Source: Okibacterium sp. HSC-33S16 (lineage in GTDB: Bacteria > Actinomycetota > Actinomycetes > Actinomycetales > Microbacteriaceae). From it: 64,000 nucleotides of DNA. The notes under the pieces were generated by a model. That model was not told the origin of the DNA and did no database searches. It saw only the letters and a program-made list of their open reading frames with translations. The stretch is from the NCBI RefSeq assembly GCF_024171565.1, contig NZ_JALJZZ010000002.1, positions 62,001 to 126,000 of the forward strand. Reading direction: 5' to 3'. Of this stretch, positions 8,093 through 17,075 are shown piece by piece (position 1 is the stretch's first letter; the number at the start of each line of letters is the position of its first letter). Both the position numbers and the translations under genes were made by a program.

Positions 8093-8926
8093 TTAGTTGA
8101 CGTCCTCCGGGTGGCCACCGACGCGGCGGTTCTCGTCGAGGGCGTCAATCGCGGCCATCTCCTCGGCGCTCAGCTCAAAGCCGAAGATGTCGAAGTTCTC
8201 GGCCATGCGTTCGCGCCGGGTGGACTTCGGGATCACGATGTTGCCGGTCTGGATGTGCCAGCGCAGCACGACCTGCGCCGGGGTGACGTCGTGGGCGGCC
8301 GCGACATCCGCGACGGCCGGCATGGAGAAGAGGTCGTACTTGCCCTGTCCAAGCGGTCCCCAGGCTTCGGTGCGGATGCCGTGGGTGGCCTGGAACTCGC
8401 GCAGTTCACGCTGCTGGAAGATCGGGTGCAGTTCGACCTGGTTGACGTCAGGAACCACATCGGTGGCGGCGAGCAGCGTCTCGAGGTGAGGAACAAGGAA
8501 GTTGCTCACGCCGATCGACCGGGCGCGGCCCTCCGACTTGAACGTCTCGAACTGGCGCCAGGTCTCGACGAAGCGCTCGTTCTTCGGCATCGGCCAGTGG
8601 ATGAGGTACAGGTCGAGGTAGTCGAGCCCGAGCATGTCGAGGCTGCGCGAAAACGCACCGGTGACGTCGCCCGCCTTGTGGTCGTCGTTGAGTAGCTTCG
8701 TGGTCACGAAGATCTCTTCGCGCGGGATGCCGGATGCCTTGATCGCGGCACCGACCTGCGTTTCGTTGTTGTAACCGGTGGCGGTGTCGATGTGGCGGTA
8801 GCCCACCTCAAGCGCGTCTTCGACGACGCGCTGGGTGTCGGACGGGTCAACGAGGAAGACGCCGAATCCGAGCTGCGGAATGCTGTGGCCAGAGTTGAGT
8901 TCGATGTGCGGTACTGAATTCGTCAT
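8093..8926 (-). CDS. Aldo/keto reductase (2,5-diketo-D-gluconate reductase-like)
   Basis: The protein has 277 residues and is a NADPH-dependent carbonyl reductase with a TIM-barrel fold. The catalytic tetrad is visible: Asp in YRHIDTATGYNNE, the following Tyr, Lys in FVTTKL, and His in LYLIHWPMP. The NADP-binding end motif IVIPKSTRRERMAENFDIF is present. The length matches the AKR5 group. The start ATG gives MTNSVPHIELNSG. It is divergent from the 2OG oxygenase-like gene across 182 bp, which carries an inverted repeat CCAACGGT/ACCGTTGG (8960-8967 and 8993-9000). Confidence 0.93.
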   Translation of the reverse strand: MTNSVPHIELNSGHSIPQLGFGVFLVDPSDTQRVVEDALEVGYRHIDTATGYNNETQVGAAIKASGIPREEIFVTTKLLNDDHKAGDVTGAFSRSLDMLGLDYLDLYLIHWPMPKNERFVETWRQFETFKSEGRARSIGVSNFLVPHLETLLAATDVVPDVNQVELHPIFQQRELREFQATHGIRTEAWGPLGQGKYDLFSMPAVADVAAAHDVTPAQVVLRWHIQTGNIVIPKSTRRERMAENFDIFGFELSAEEMAAIDALDENRRVGGHPEDVN

Positions 8927-9108
8927 GGGACGACGCTAACGGAGCGGTTTGGTGTGCGTCCAACGGTTGACAGCAGAAATGTGCGCCGCGGGACCGTTGG
9001 AATCGCATGTATTCCCGAGCCGCCGTAATGTGACGGCGCTCGCCGCCAGCGCGGTCCAGCCGGCACCGTTTCGTCATATGCCCGGACCGCACACACGCCC
9101 ATGAAACC

Positions 9109-10125
9109 ATGGCAGTCATGATCTCCACGCTTCCGATTCTCGACTTCTCCCGACTGGACGGGGGCGCCGATGAGGCTGCCGCGTTCCGCGCAGACCTGCT
9201 GCGCGCCACCCATGAAGTCGGATTTTTCTACCTCGTCGGCCACGGCGTTGACCGCCAGCTCATCGACGACCTGCTCGCCGTGTCTCGCGAGTTCTTCGCG
9301 CTGCCCACCGAGGAGAAGCTCAAACTCGAGAACATTCACAGCCCGCAGTTCCGCGGGTACACCCGCGTTGGCGGCGAACTGACCCACGGCGATGTGGACT
9401 GGCGCGAGCAGATCGACATCGGGCCCGAGCGCCCGGCGGTCCAGCAGTCCGAGGACACACCGAACTACTGGCGACTCGAGGGTCCGAACCTCTGGCCCGA
9501 CGCGTTGCCCGAGCTGCAGCGTGTTGCCGAGCGCTGGAACGACGAGCTCAGTCGCGTCTCGCTGCGGTTACTGCGCACCTGGGCTCTCGCGCTCGGCGCA
9601 CCCGAGGACTTCTTCGACGAAGCGTTCGCCGAGAAGCCGTTCTCGCTCACCAAGATCGTCCGGTACCCGGGTGAGTCCGACACCGAGCGCAAACAGGGTG
9701 TCGGAGCACACCGAGATGGCGGTGTTCTCACGCTCCTCCTCGTCGAGCCCGGCAAGGAAGGCCTGCAGGTCGAGCACGAGGGCGAGTGGATCGACGCCCC
9801 GAGCATTCCGGGCGCCTTCGTCGTCAATATCGGCGAGATGCTCGAGCTCGCCACCGGCGGCTACCTCAAGGCAACCCTGCATCGCGTCTTCTCACCGCGC
9901 GTTGGAACCGACCGCATCTCGGTGCCATTCTTCTTCAACCCGGCCCTCGACACCGTGATGCCGAGGCTTGAGCTGAGCCCCGAACTGGCCGCCGAGGCAC
10001 GCGGGCTGTCGGTCGACCCGACCAACAGCCCGATTCTCGACACCTACGGAGACAACGCCCTTCGCTACCGGCTGCGGGCGCACCCGAACGTGGCTGAGAT
10101 CCACCACGCTGATTTGCTGGCCTGA
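9109..10125 (+). CDS. 2-oxoglutarate/Fe(II)-dependent oxygenase, isopenicillin N synthase family
   Basis: The protein has 338 residues. The N-terminal DIOX_N part contains HEVGFFYLVGHGV and FFALPTEEKLKLE. The double-stranded beta-helix core shows the iron triad His-x-Asp (GAHRDGGVLTLLL) and a distal His (ATLHRVFSPR), followed by the RxS-type pair near DRISVPFFFNP. The family hydroxylates, desaturates or cyclises small molecules; the substrate is not predictable here. Two close ATGs exist (9109, 9118). The upstream one is kept, but the second (MISTLPILDFS) fits homologs equally well. The gene is convergent with a secreted protein gene, 4 bp apart. Confidence 0.88.
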   Translation: MAVMISTLPILDFSRLDGGADEAAAFRADLLRATHEVGFFYLVGHGVDRQLIDDLLAVSREFFALPTEEKLKLENIHSPQFRGYTRVGGELTHGDVDWREQIDIGPERPAVQQSEDTPNYWRLEGPNLWPDALPELQRVAERWNDELSRVSLRLLRTWALALGAPEDFFDEAFAEKPFSLTKIVRYPGESDTERKQGVGAHRDGGVLTLLLVEPGKEGLQVEHEGEWIDAPSIPGAFVVNIGEMLELATGGYLKATLHRVFSPRVGTDRISVPFFFNPALDTVMPRLELSPELAAEARGLSVDPTNSPILDTYGDNALRYRLRAHPNVAEIHHADLLA

Positions 10126-10129
10126 CCCC

Positions 10130-10576
10130 TTACCGGGCTGAGCCGATGTAGCGGTCGTCGATGCCGTTTGCGGTGGCCGTTCCGATGAGCGTGCCGGACG
10201 CCTTCACTCCATCGAGGAAGCCCCATCCATCGAGGACGTGCCACTTTCCGCGCGATCCGAAGTCACCAAACACCGCGGAGAGGCGAACGTCGACGCCACC
10301 TTCACCGCCGGCGCAGGTGAACTCCTTCACTCCGGTGTAGACACCGCCCCAGGAGGTGAAGTGTGTTGTGCTCGGGCCTTCGGCAACCGTTCCGGTTTCG
10401 CAGCCGGGGATGTTGCCTCCGAACGGGTTCACCGTGGAGTCGAAAGCGGTGTGAGCGACCACATCTATGGAGACGCTCATCGGCGCGGCCTCGGCTGGCG
10501 CTAACGCGCCGACTGCAAGCAGCGCACCGAACGCGACGCCCGTTGCTCCCGCGCGTGCCAGTGATTTTTTAAACAT
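10130..10576 (-). CDS. Small secreted protein of unknown function
   Basis: The protein has 148 residues. The start ATG at 10576 gives MFKKSLARAG and a hydrophobic stretch with the AEAAP cleavage region (around residues 29-32), a classical Sec signal peptide. The mature part carries two Cys residues flanking GCETGTVAEGPSTTHF and EFTCAGGEGG, which could form a disulfide. It is rich in Gly and Asp. No family is recognised. The frame extends 22 codons upstream, but only the shorter form places the signal sequence at the N-terminus. The SHOCT gene (10721-10996) lies 144 bp upstream on the same strand. Confidence 0.72.
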   Translation of the reverse strand: MFKKSLARAGATGVAFGALLAVGALAPAEAAPMSVSIDVVAHTAFDSTVNPFGGNIPGCETGTVAEGPSTTHFTSWGGVYTGVKEFTCAGGEGGVDVRLSAVFGDFGSRGKWHVLDGWGFLDGVKASGTLIGTATANGIDDRYIGSAR

Positions 10577-10720
10577 TTTGTTGCCCCAAACTCGGACTGT
10601 TTGCCCGATGGTCCGGACAGTACGCCCCGGACAGGTCTGCATCCAGCCCCTTCGCGAAGCTGTTCGGTGGCGACGAACTCGACGTGTCTGGGGCGGTGGC
10701 TGCGTCTCAATCGCGACGGT

Positions 10721-10996
10721 TCAGAGCTCACCGAGAATGGCGTCACGTCGAGCGGCGTGTTCCTCGGGCGTGATCGTTCCGGCGGCGCGCAGAGCCTCGA
10801 GTTCCTGAAGACGTTCGCGGGCGGTATGGGCTACTGGGACTGACTGGTTGGTGGGAGTCGGTCGACCAGTCGCAGCGGAAGCCGGCGGAGTGCGACGATG
10901 GCGCACCGCCAAGACGACCAGGACAATGCCGACGACCACGAAGATCACCGCGGCGAGCGTCGCGAGTACCCAGAGAAAGTCAACGATCAAGTTCAC
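10721..10996 (-). CDS. SHOCT-domain membrane protein
   Basis: The protein has 91 residues. One N-terminal membrane helix (about residues 4-30) is followed by a basic Pro/Thr-rich linker and a C-terminal SHOCT motif, RLQELEALRAAGTITPEEHA. SHOCT is a short helical module at protein termini, often assumed to mediate oligomerisation. The start ATG gives MNLIVDFLWVLATLAA. The function of such single-pass SHOCT proteins is unknown. Confidence 0.85.
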   Translation of the reverse strand: MNLIVDFLWVLATLAAVIFVVVGIVLVVLAVRHRRTPPASAATGRPTPTNQSVPVAHTARERLQELEALRAAGTITPEEHAARRDAILGEL

Positions 10997-11093
10997 GGTG
11001 CCTCCGGCCGGATGGAGTTCAAGCTTCGCAACGATGGGCCGGTGTCGTCAAGGACAGCGGGGCGGGTCGAGTCTTGGTGAAGCTGTACGAACA

Positions 11094-11142
11094 GAACAGC
11101 GGATGCCGTGACGCACGTCGTGCGTGGCGGTATCCGCTGTTC
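11094..11142. terminator. Long palindromic hairpin built on the CGGATGCCGT motif
   Basis: Left arm 11094-11116 and right arm 11120-11142 pair at 20 of 23 positions around a 3-base loop. The outer 11 bp (GAACAGCGGAT with ATCCGCTGTTC) are perfect. It lies just beyond the stop of the minus-strand remnant at 11157. The stem contains CGGATGCCGT and resembles the hairpin at 52667-52713, which suggests a dispersed terminator or REP-like family. Confidence 0.6.
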
Positions 11143-11156
11143 GTGTGGTTACGGTG

Positions 11157-11340
11157 TTACGGAACCAGGGTCGCGCGACCCGGAACGACGCCGGCCTCAA
11201 GGTCGGCGAACGCCTGCTTGCCGTCTTCGAGTGAGTATTGCTTGTCTCGACCGAGATATTACCGAGCTTCGCTAGCTCGATCTGCGCCGAGCCGCCAAAC
11301 ACTGCCAAGAGGTCTGCGATGCGAAGAGGACATGAACACC
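11157..11340 (-). pseudogene. Decayed C-terminal remnant of an NADPH:quinone oxidoreductase/zinc-binding dehydrogenase
   Basis: On the minus strand, bases ~11250-11157 encode YSLEDGKQAFADLEAGVVPG followed by RATLVP and TAA. This is the characteristic C-terminus of MDR quinone oxidoreductases. Further upstream the frame is closed by a stop. Plausible continuation (LLAVFGGSAQIELAKLGNIS, about 11245-11320) lies in another frame, indicating at least one frameshift. The remaining ~270 codons are missing. The break falls next to vsr, so the remnant is probably the scar of the island's insertion. The C-terminal peptide is clear; the upstream extent and exact end near 11340 are estimated. Confidence 0.65.
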
Positions 11341-11368
11341 CATCGTTGACCGATGTAGCCAGCAACCG

Positions 11369-11803
11369 TCACGCGGCCGAGCCCGGACTCCTTCTGACCG
11401 ACAGGAAATCGACGAGCTCCGTCTCAAGCACGTCCATGTTGCTGGCACGACACTCCCACACAACCAGCACATCCCAACCCAGGCTCTGAAGATCCCGTCG
11501 ATTCCTTGCATCTCGAGCCACTGTATCTGACCGCTTCTTTGCCCAGAACTCAGAGTTGGTGACAGGAACGACCCTGCCGTATCTGCAGTCGTGGGAGTGC
11601 CAAAAGCAACCGTTCACGAAGATGACTTTTCGTCTACCGGGGAACACCAGATCAGGCTTTCCCGGCAGACCGCGCACATGAAGTCGGAATCGAAAACCTA
11701 ATTTGTGTAACCGTCGTCTGACCGCTAGCTCGGGCTTTGTGTCGGTCGCACGAATGTGGGACATATTTTTTCGCCGCTGCGCTGGTGTCAGCACGTCATT
11801 CAT
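11369..11803 (-). CDS. vsr: Very short patch repair endonuclease (Vsr)
   Basis: The protein has 144 residues. Vsr nicks DNA 5' of the T in T:G mismatches that arise when 5-methylcytosine deaminates, starting very-short-patch repair. The Vsr pattern is complete: LTPAQRRKNMSHIRATDTKP, the KPDLVF segment with the catalytic Asp, FVNGCFWHSHDC with conserved Cys and His residues, and SEFWAKK. It is divergent from the GHKL ATPase operon; the start-to-start gap of ~148 bp is likely to hold both promoters. It belongs functionally with the cytosine methyltransferase at 19167-20654, at the other end of the island. Confidence 0.95.
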   Translation of the reverse strand: MNDVLTPAQRRKNMSHIRATDTKPELAVRRRLHKLGFRFRLHVRGLPGKPDLVFPGRRKVIFVNGCFWHSHDCRYGRVVPVTNSEFWAKKRSDTVARDARNRRDLQSLGWDVLVVWECRASNMDVLETELVDFLSVRRSPGSAA

Positions 11804-11951
11804 GAATTCAGCCTACGCTGCGCTGTGCATCCGTGAGCCTTACGACTTTTGAGCATCGTGAGACCCACGAATAGGGGTGAGGCAGGATGGTCCTCCGGCG
11901 AAGACGCGCAGATATGCTCAAAGGGCGTTATGGCAAGGGGTGGGGGATGCA

Positions 11952-13439
11952 TTGAAGCATGAGGTTTGGGTACCTGGCGCACAGCTTATGGATTCCATGC
12001 GGGCGGTCGGTTATTCGCTTCGCACCGCGCTCGCCGACATCGTGGACAATTCACTTGCGGCCCGCGCGCGGGCAATCGAAATACTTTTCGAGTCTGGGCC
12101 TACGCCTTACATAGCGGTTCTGGACGACGGCGAAGGAATGGACGCCCGTGCAGCGCGCGAGGCCATGCAGTTGGCCGGGAGAAGCTCCTTGTCGGATCGT
12201 GACTCCAGCGACTTGGGCAGGTTCGGCCTTGGCCTAAAGACCGCGTCTCTCTCGCAATGTCGGCAACTCACGGTAGTTTCGAAACAGAGCTCGACTCTTG
12301 TTGGTCTCGAGTGGGACTTGGACCATATAGCTCAAGCTAACGAGTGGAGCCTAAATGTTCTCGACCTCGATGAAATCGAGGTGGTTCCAGGCTTCGCAAG
12401 GTTGGCGGAGCAGGAATCTGGCACGCTGGTCGTTTGGCGACGGCTTGACCGGCTGCTGGAAGCAGGCGGCGATTCCGCCGATCATCTTGACGCCGCAATG
12501 GTGGATGCGCGTGATCATTTGTCCCTTGTGTTTCATCGATTCCTTTCAGGAGATGATGCCCCGCGCGTGGCACTGTCTGTCAACGAAGTATCGATTGACC
12601 CCGTGGATCCGTTTCTAACAAAGTCAAGGCGCACGCAGGCTTCGCGCAAAGAGGACATCGCGTATCAAGGCGCGGCTATTGAGGTTCGAGCCTTCACGTT
12701 GCCCTTCATCAACAAGATGACCCGCAGGGAACGTGAACTGGCTGCAGTTGCGGGCGCGCTCAGGGACTCGCAGGGCTTTTACATCTATCGTGGCGCGCGT
12801 CTGGTGATTTGGGGCACATGGTTCCGGCTGATGCCCAAGAGCGAATCGGGTAAATTGACCAGGGTTCGCGTCGACATACCAAACTCACTCGACCACCTTT
12901 GGAGTTTGGACATCAAGAAGTCATCGGCCGTACCGCCGGCTGCGGTGCGTGCCCGCTTGCGGGAGCTCGCTACCACTATGGCCGAGCCGGGCCGAAAAGC
13001 GATTTCGTTCCGCGGTCGAAAAGCGGCTGAAGAGGATGCAGTCATTCGCCCTTGGGAGCTCGTTCTGGACCGCGACAGCTTTCGCTACGGGATAAATCGA
13101 AACCACCCGATGCTGGGCGGCTTCGTGGACGGACTGGAGCCATATCAGGTTGCGCAGTTCGACGCAGTCCTGCGAGTGCTGGAAGGAACATTTCCGGTTC
13201 AGGATCTCCACAACCGCATGTCCAACGATCAGGTCTCGAGTCAGGCAACCGAAGACTTGGCGGAGCTGCGGGCCGCGCTGCAAAGTATGTGGGCATCCAC
13301 GGCGGTGCGCCGCGAGACGGTTGAAGGATTTGTTGAACGCATGGTTGGGCACGAGCCATTTGACCTGCTCCGGGGCGAGCAGCAATCGCTAATTTCGGCC
13401 CTACAAGAACAAGAAGCAGAAAGGGCGACCGCTCGATGA
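11952..13439 (+). CDS. GHKL (MORC/MutL/Hsp90-type) ATPase of a restriction-modification-like system
   Basis: The protein has about 495 residues. The N-terminal GHKL ATP-binding fold shows the N box (ALADIVDNSLAA, ~residues 26-37), the G1 box (DDGEGMD, ~58-64) and the G2 box (GRFGLGLKTAS, ~89-99). These resemble prokaryotic MORC/MutL-like proteins rather than sensor kinases; no histidine phosphotransfer or TM region is seen. ATP-dependent dimer clamping on DNA is the known theme of the superfamily. TTG 11952 is chosen because of the purine-rich AGGGGTGGGGG just upstream and because homology starts at VWVPGAQLMDSMRAVGYSL. In-frame GTGs at 11877 and 11940 are alternatives. Its stop overlaps the Z1 gene start (ATGA), making it the first gene of the four-gene operon. 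Confidence 0.9.
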   Translation: MKHEVWVPGAQLMDSMRAVGYSLRTALADIVDNSLAARARAIEILFESGPTPYIAVLDDGEGMDARAAREAMQLAGRSSLSDRDSSDLGRFGLGLKTASLSQCRQLTVVSKQSSTLVGLEWDLDHIAQANEWSLNVLDLDEIEVVPGFARLAEQESGTLVVWRRLDRLLEAGGDSADHLDAAMVDARDHLSLVFHRFLSGDDAPRVALSVNEVSIDPVDPFLTKSRRTQASRKEDIAYQGAAIEVRAFTLPFINKMTRRERELAAVAGALRDSQGFYIYRGARLVIWGTWFRLMPKSESGKLTRVRVDIPNSLDHLWSLDIKKSSAVPPAAVRARLRELATTMAEPGRKAISFRGRKAAEEDAVIRPWELVLDRDSFRYGINRNHPMLGGFVDGLEPYQVAQFDAVLRVLEGTFPVQDLHNRMSNDQVSSQATEDLAELRAALQSMWASTAVRRETVEGFVERMVGHEPFDLLRGEQQSLISALQEQEAERATAR

Positions 13440-16102
13440 ATGACGTGCAGCAGAAGCAATACCTGAAGTTGAAGAACATGCTCATGGCGGCTGCAGCAAT
13501 CGACGTTCCGTCGGAGCATGAGCTGCGAACTCTTATCAGCGAGTTGCGAGGGCTCGGCCCGGACCTAACCGACGAGCACTTGGACATCGTTTTTGACGAA
13601 GTGTCGAAGGTATCCAACGTCATTATGGACATGGGCGTGATGATCGAAGCCGGGGACAGGAAGCCGTGGTTGGCCGACCGCAAAGACAAGATCGAGTGGC
13701 GACTCTGGGACGCTTACCGCAGGTGGATGACAAACACCGGTCGCTCACCCCGAGTGATTGATGTACTGGATCAGACGTTAGACACGATTCTCGATCACAT
13801 GGGTGATCCCATGGACAAGACTCCGTGGGCTCGGCGTGGACTTGTTATCGGCGACGTCCAATCTGGGAAGACGGGCACTTACATTGGGTTGATCAACAAG
13901 GCCGCAGATGCGGGATATCGTTACGTTATTCTCCTGACCGGCAACACGGAATCACTCCGCCAACAGACGCAATCGCGTGTGGATCAAGGTGTTATTGGAC
14001 GTGACTCTTTGTCTCTGTCGCGAGCGGACGCCGGACAGCCGAACAAGTCGCGCCATGTTGGAATTGGACGGTACCTAGAGTCAACATCGTCGGCTATGAG
14101 TCTCACCACGATGACCATGGATTTTCGGAAGACGAGTATCGAGGCGGTTGACTTCAATCCTGGCCCGGACAATATCGTCGTATTTGTTACCAAAAAAAAT
14201 AAGCTCATCCTCAAGAGGATTGCTGATTGGCTGGAGCAGCAGGGCAATGCCGAGAAGCGGGTGAATCAACCCCTCCTCCTCATTGACGACGAATCGGACT
14301 ACGCCTCGATTGACACTACGGACGAGGACGAAGATCCAACGGCGATCAACGCGGCCATACGCCGTCTTCTCTCAATATTTGACCGTAGTTCGTACGTCGG
14401 CTTCACCGCCACACCGTTCGCCAACATTTTCATCAGCGACGAAGTTGAGGATGACCTGTTTCCACGTGACTTTATTTTCGGACTCGAAGCCCCTTCGAAT
14501 TACATCGGCGCCGGAACGATTTTCAACGAACAGCCAGAAGGAGGTGCAGACCCGATTCGCGTCATCGACGACGCCGAAGACGCGTTCCCGTTAAGCCACA
14601 AGAGCCAGCACGCGGTTTTCGAGCTCCCAGAATCGCTCATCGGTGCCGTGCGCACTTTCATCGTCGCCAACACTATTCGCGATTTGCGTGGAGACGCGCC
14701 CCATCCTCGCTCCATGCTCATCAATGTCTCACGTTTCAACTCTGTTCAAGCGCAGGTCCAAGAGTTGGTTGCTGAATTGCTGGCGGCATACAAAAACGCA
14801 ATTTCGCTGCACGCAAAGACCTTCGCGAAAGGCAAGCCCAATGACAGGCTGGCTGAGTTGCAGGACGCTTTCGACGACGAATTCAGCGATCTGCCATTCA
14901 CTTGGGATGAAGTGTTGGAGAAGTTGCCGGCATCCTCCAGCGGAATTCAGACATTGCTAATGAATTCCAAAACAGAACAGCAGATCGAGCAGGATGAGCT
15001 GAGCAGCGAAGCGCCGCCTCGTCTGATCGCCGTGGGTGGAGACATGCTTAGCCGGGGGCTCACCCTGGACGGTTTGATGGTGAGCTACTTCTATCGACGA
15101 ACGGCTGCAGCAGACACATTGATGCAGATGGGCAGATGGTTTGGATATCGAGACGGTTACGAGGACCTCTGCCGGATCTGGATAAACAATGAAATGCAGG
15201 CGGCCTTTGGTTACGCCGCTCGAACCCTCGACGAGTTGCGCACAGAGCTTGTGCGCATGCGCAATCAGAAGCTCACGCCCGAGCAATACGGACTGGCGGT
15301 TCGAAACCACCCCGATGCATTGCTAATCACTGCTCGAAACAAGATGAGAAGCGCAAAGGTGGGAAGCAAGAGCATTTCGTTGCGGGGGCATTCCATCGAG
15401 TCATACAAGCTCTCAAGCGAAAATCAAGACCTCACTGAGAACTACACTGCCTTCGTTGACCTCGTCGAGGAGCTTGGAAGGCCGGACTCCGGCTCGCGGA
15501 CCAACCGTCCTGTGTGGACCGGCGTGGACAAGAAGCGGATTGCCAAGTTCATGCAGACGTTTCGTGCACATCCGTCCTCGCAGCTTTTTCAGGAAGGTGC
15601 ACTATCTCGATTCATCCGGAATGCTTCGGCAGACGATCTCCAGCGGTGGGACGTGGTCGTCGTTGGAGGGCAGGGTTCCTCATTAAGCGTCGGCGAAGTT
15701 TCGTTCGCACAACCGATCCGGGGGCTTTCGGCGGGGGACGATGGATCATGGCTCGTATCGAAACGGAATCAGCGGGTGGCCGGCGCCGGGGACGTAGCTA
15801 CCACACTAGGCCGCGACCGAGCTAAGCGGATCGCGAATGCCTATCTCAGTGAGGCAGTGAATAAGAAGGGTGTGCCCGATACGGCCTATGTCGCAGAGCT
15901 CGAGCGACCGTTATTGCTGGTTTACCCGATCGAACCGAAGGGCCTTCATCTTGCTGCTCCGGCAATCGCAGTAAATATTTCCATCCCTGGCGCACGTAAC
16001 GACGACTCGGGTTCGTCGGATGAGGATCAAGTGACGTACCTGCTGAATAGGGTTGCTCAGCGCCTCTGGTTCCCCGAGCTATTGGCGGGCGACGATGTTT
16101 GA
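13436..16102 (+). CDS. Z1-domain protein, superfamily-2 helicase-like ATPase
   Basis: The protein has 888 residues. Walker A is GDVQSGKTG (139-147), the Walker B-like motif is LLIDDESDYASID (~281-293), and motif III is VGFTATPFANIF (~321-332). The Z1 core follows (MLINVSRFNSVQAQVQELV). The C-terminal ATPase half shows GGDMLSRGLTLDGL and an arginine-finger motif LMQMGRWFGYRDGYED. Z1 proteins occur almost only in operons with MORC-like ATPases and nucleases; DNA translocation is inferred. The start ATG overlaps the previous stop by 4 bp, and its end overlaps the nuclease gene by 8 bp, so the subunits are probably made in fixed ratio. Confidence 0.93.
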   Translation: MNDVQQKQYLKLKNMLMAAAAIDVPSEHELRTLISELRGLGPDLTDEHLDIVFDEVSKVSNVIMDMGVMIEAGDRKPWLADRKDKIEWRLWDAYRRWMTNTGRSPRVIDVLDQTLDTILDHMGDPMDKTPWARRGLVIGDVQSGKTGTYIGLINKAADAGYRYVILLTGNTESLRQQTQSRVDQGVIGRDSLSLSRADAGQPNKSRHVGIGRYLESTSSAMSLTTMTMDFRKTSIEAVDFNPGPDNIVVFVTKKNKLILKRIADWLEQQGNAEKRVNQPLLLIDDESDYASIDTTDEDEDPTAINAAIRRLLSIFDRSSYVGFTATPFANIFISDEVEDDLFPRDFIFGLEAPSNYIGAGTIFNEQPEGGADPIRVIDDAEDAFPLSHKSQHAVFELPESLIGAVRTFIVANTIRDLRGDAPHPRSMLINVSRFNSVQAQVQELVAELLAAYKNAISLHAKTFAKGKPNDRLAELQDAFDDEFSDLPFTWDEVLEKLPASSSGIQTLLMNSKTEQQIEQDELSSEAPPRLIAVGGDMLSRGLTLDGLMVSYFYRRTAAADTLMQMGRWFGYRDGYEDLCRIWINNEMQAAFGYAARTLDELRTELVRMRNQKLTPEQYGLAVRNHPDALLITARNKMRSAKVGSKSISLRGHSIESYKLSSENQDLTENYTAFVDLVEELGRPDSGSRTNRPVWTGVDKKRIAKFMQTFRAHPSSQLFQEGALSRFIRNASADDLQRWDVVVVGGQGSSLSVGEVSFAQPIRGLSAGDDGSWLVSKRNQRVAGAGDVATTLGRDRAKRIANAYLSEAVNKKGVPDTAYVAELERPLLLVYPIEPKGLHLAAPAIAVNISIPGARNDDSGSSDEDQVTYLLNRVAQRLWFPELLAGDDV

Positions 16103-17075
16103 GAGTTTGGTTCAGACATGGGAAGAGATGCTTAGGACCGGCGAGCACGGGCAGCGGCTGATCGATCACCATCCCTTGCGGCTCTACTTCGGTTCTGACG
16201 CCGGTTCTCGACCGCTCTTTTTCCTCATCACAGCTTCCAAACCGCAGATCCCGGAAATGTCCTCAGCGGTCACTGTGGACCGCGGCGAGCGGCATGACGG
16301 CAGTTGGACCATTGTCCTAACACTTCAGGACAAGCTTCTCGCACCTGCGTTCATCGGGATGTGTCTCGAAATGGTCCGAAGGTCCGCGAACGTGACTGAT
16401 GAAAGTCTCGCTTTGAGTCAGTTCTTTTCCGCGCTCAATCAGCTGCGCTCCTTGCTCGATTTGAAGCCCAAGCACCGATTATCGCTGGAGCAGCTGCGAG
16501 GTTTGGCGGCGGAAGTGTGGTTCGCGACCCACGTTTTGTTTGACTCCAGTGCTCCGTCTGACGTGCTGGTCGCATGGCAGGGCCCTTACGGCGCACCCCA
16601 GGACTTCCGTCTTGCGAGCGGCCAGATGTTTGAGGTGAAGGCCCTCCACGCGGGTGCGCGGGCATTCGATGTGTCCTCTGTAGAGCAACTGGACCCCACC
16701 ACCAAAGGAACTCTTGCTCTGGCGGCGGTTGTTCTCGAGGATGCAAGTAGTGCAACCTCGGGTACCTTCACCTTGCTCACGGTTCTCGAAACGTTTAGAA
16801 CCGCTCTGATCGGCGATCGGAAATCTCTAGAAGGTCTCGACCACCGACTTAGCGCCCTTGGCGTAGAAACCAATGATGACTTTTACGCCAATCACCACTT
16901 CATCGTGTCTGGAGTGCGATTTTTCGATGTGACCAATGAATTCCCTCGCCTCCTTCGCGAGGATGTCCCACTTGCGCTTGAGAATGTCACCTATCGAGTA
17001 CGTCTTGCCGGTATCTCCCAATTGGAGGTGGGGCGCGATGTGGTCGGCCTCGGAAAAAGGGAAGTGAAAGCGTGA
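16095..17075 (+). CDS. PD-(D/E)XK-motif nuclease-like protein (DUF4420 type)
   Basis: The protein has 326 residues. A nuclease-like core includes LRGLAAEVWFATHVL (Glu ~140) and the PD-(D/E)XK signature with Asp170 in PQDFRLAS and Glu180-x-Lys182 in MFEVKAL. The arrangement matches the protein family found between Z1 and AIPR genes in restriction-like operons. It probably supplies DNA cleavage. ATG 16095 (MFESLVQTWEEML) is chosen. The frame is open upstream, but that part would be embedded in the Z1 gene. It overlaps Z1 by 8 bp and the AIPR gene by 4 bp (GTGA). Confidence 0.88.
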   Translation: MFESLVQTWEEMLRTGEHGQRLIDHHPLRLYFGSDAGSRPLFFLITASKPQIPEMSSAVTVDRGERHDGSWTIVLTLQDKLLAPAFIGMCLEMVRRSANVTDESLALSQFFSALNQLRSLLDLKPKHRLSLEQLRGLAAEVWFATHVLFDSSAPSDVLVAWQGPYGAPQDFRLASGQMFEVKALHAGARAFDVSSVEQLDPTTKGTLALAAVVLEDASSATSGTFTLLTVLETFRTALIGDRKSLEGLDHRLSALGVETNDDFYANHHFIVSGVRFFDVTNEFPRLLREDVPLALENVTYRVRLAGISQLEVGRDVVGLGKREVKA

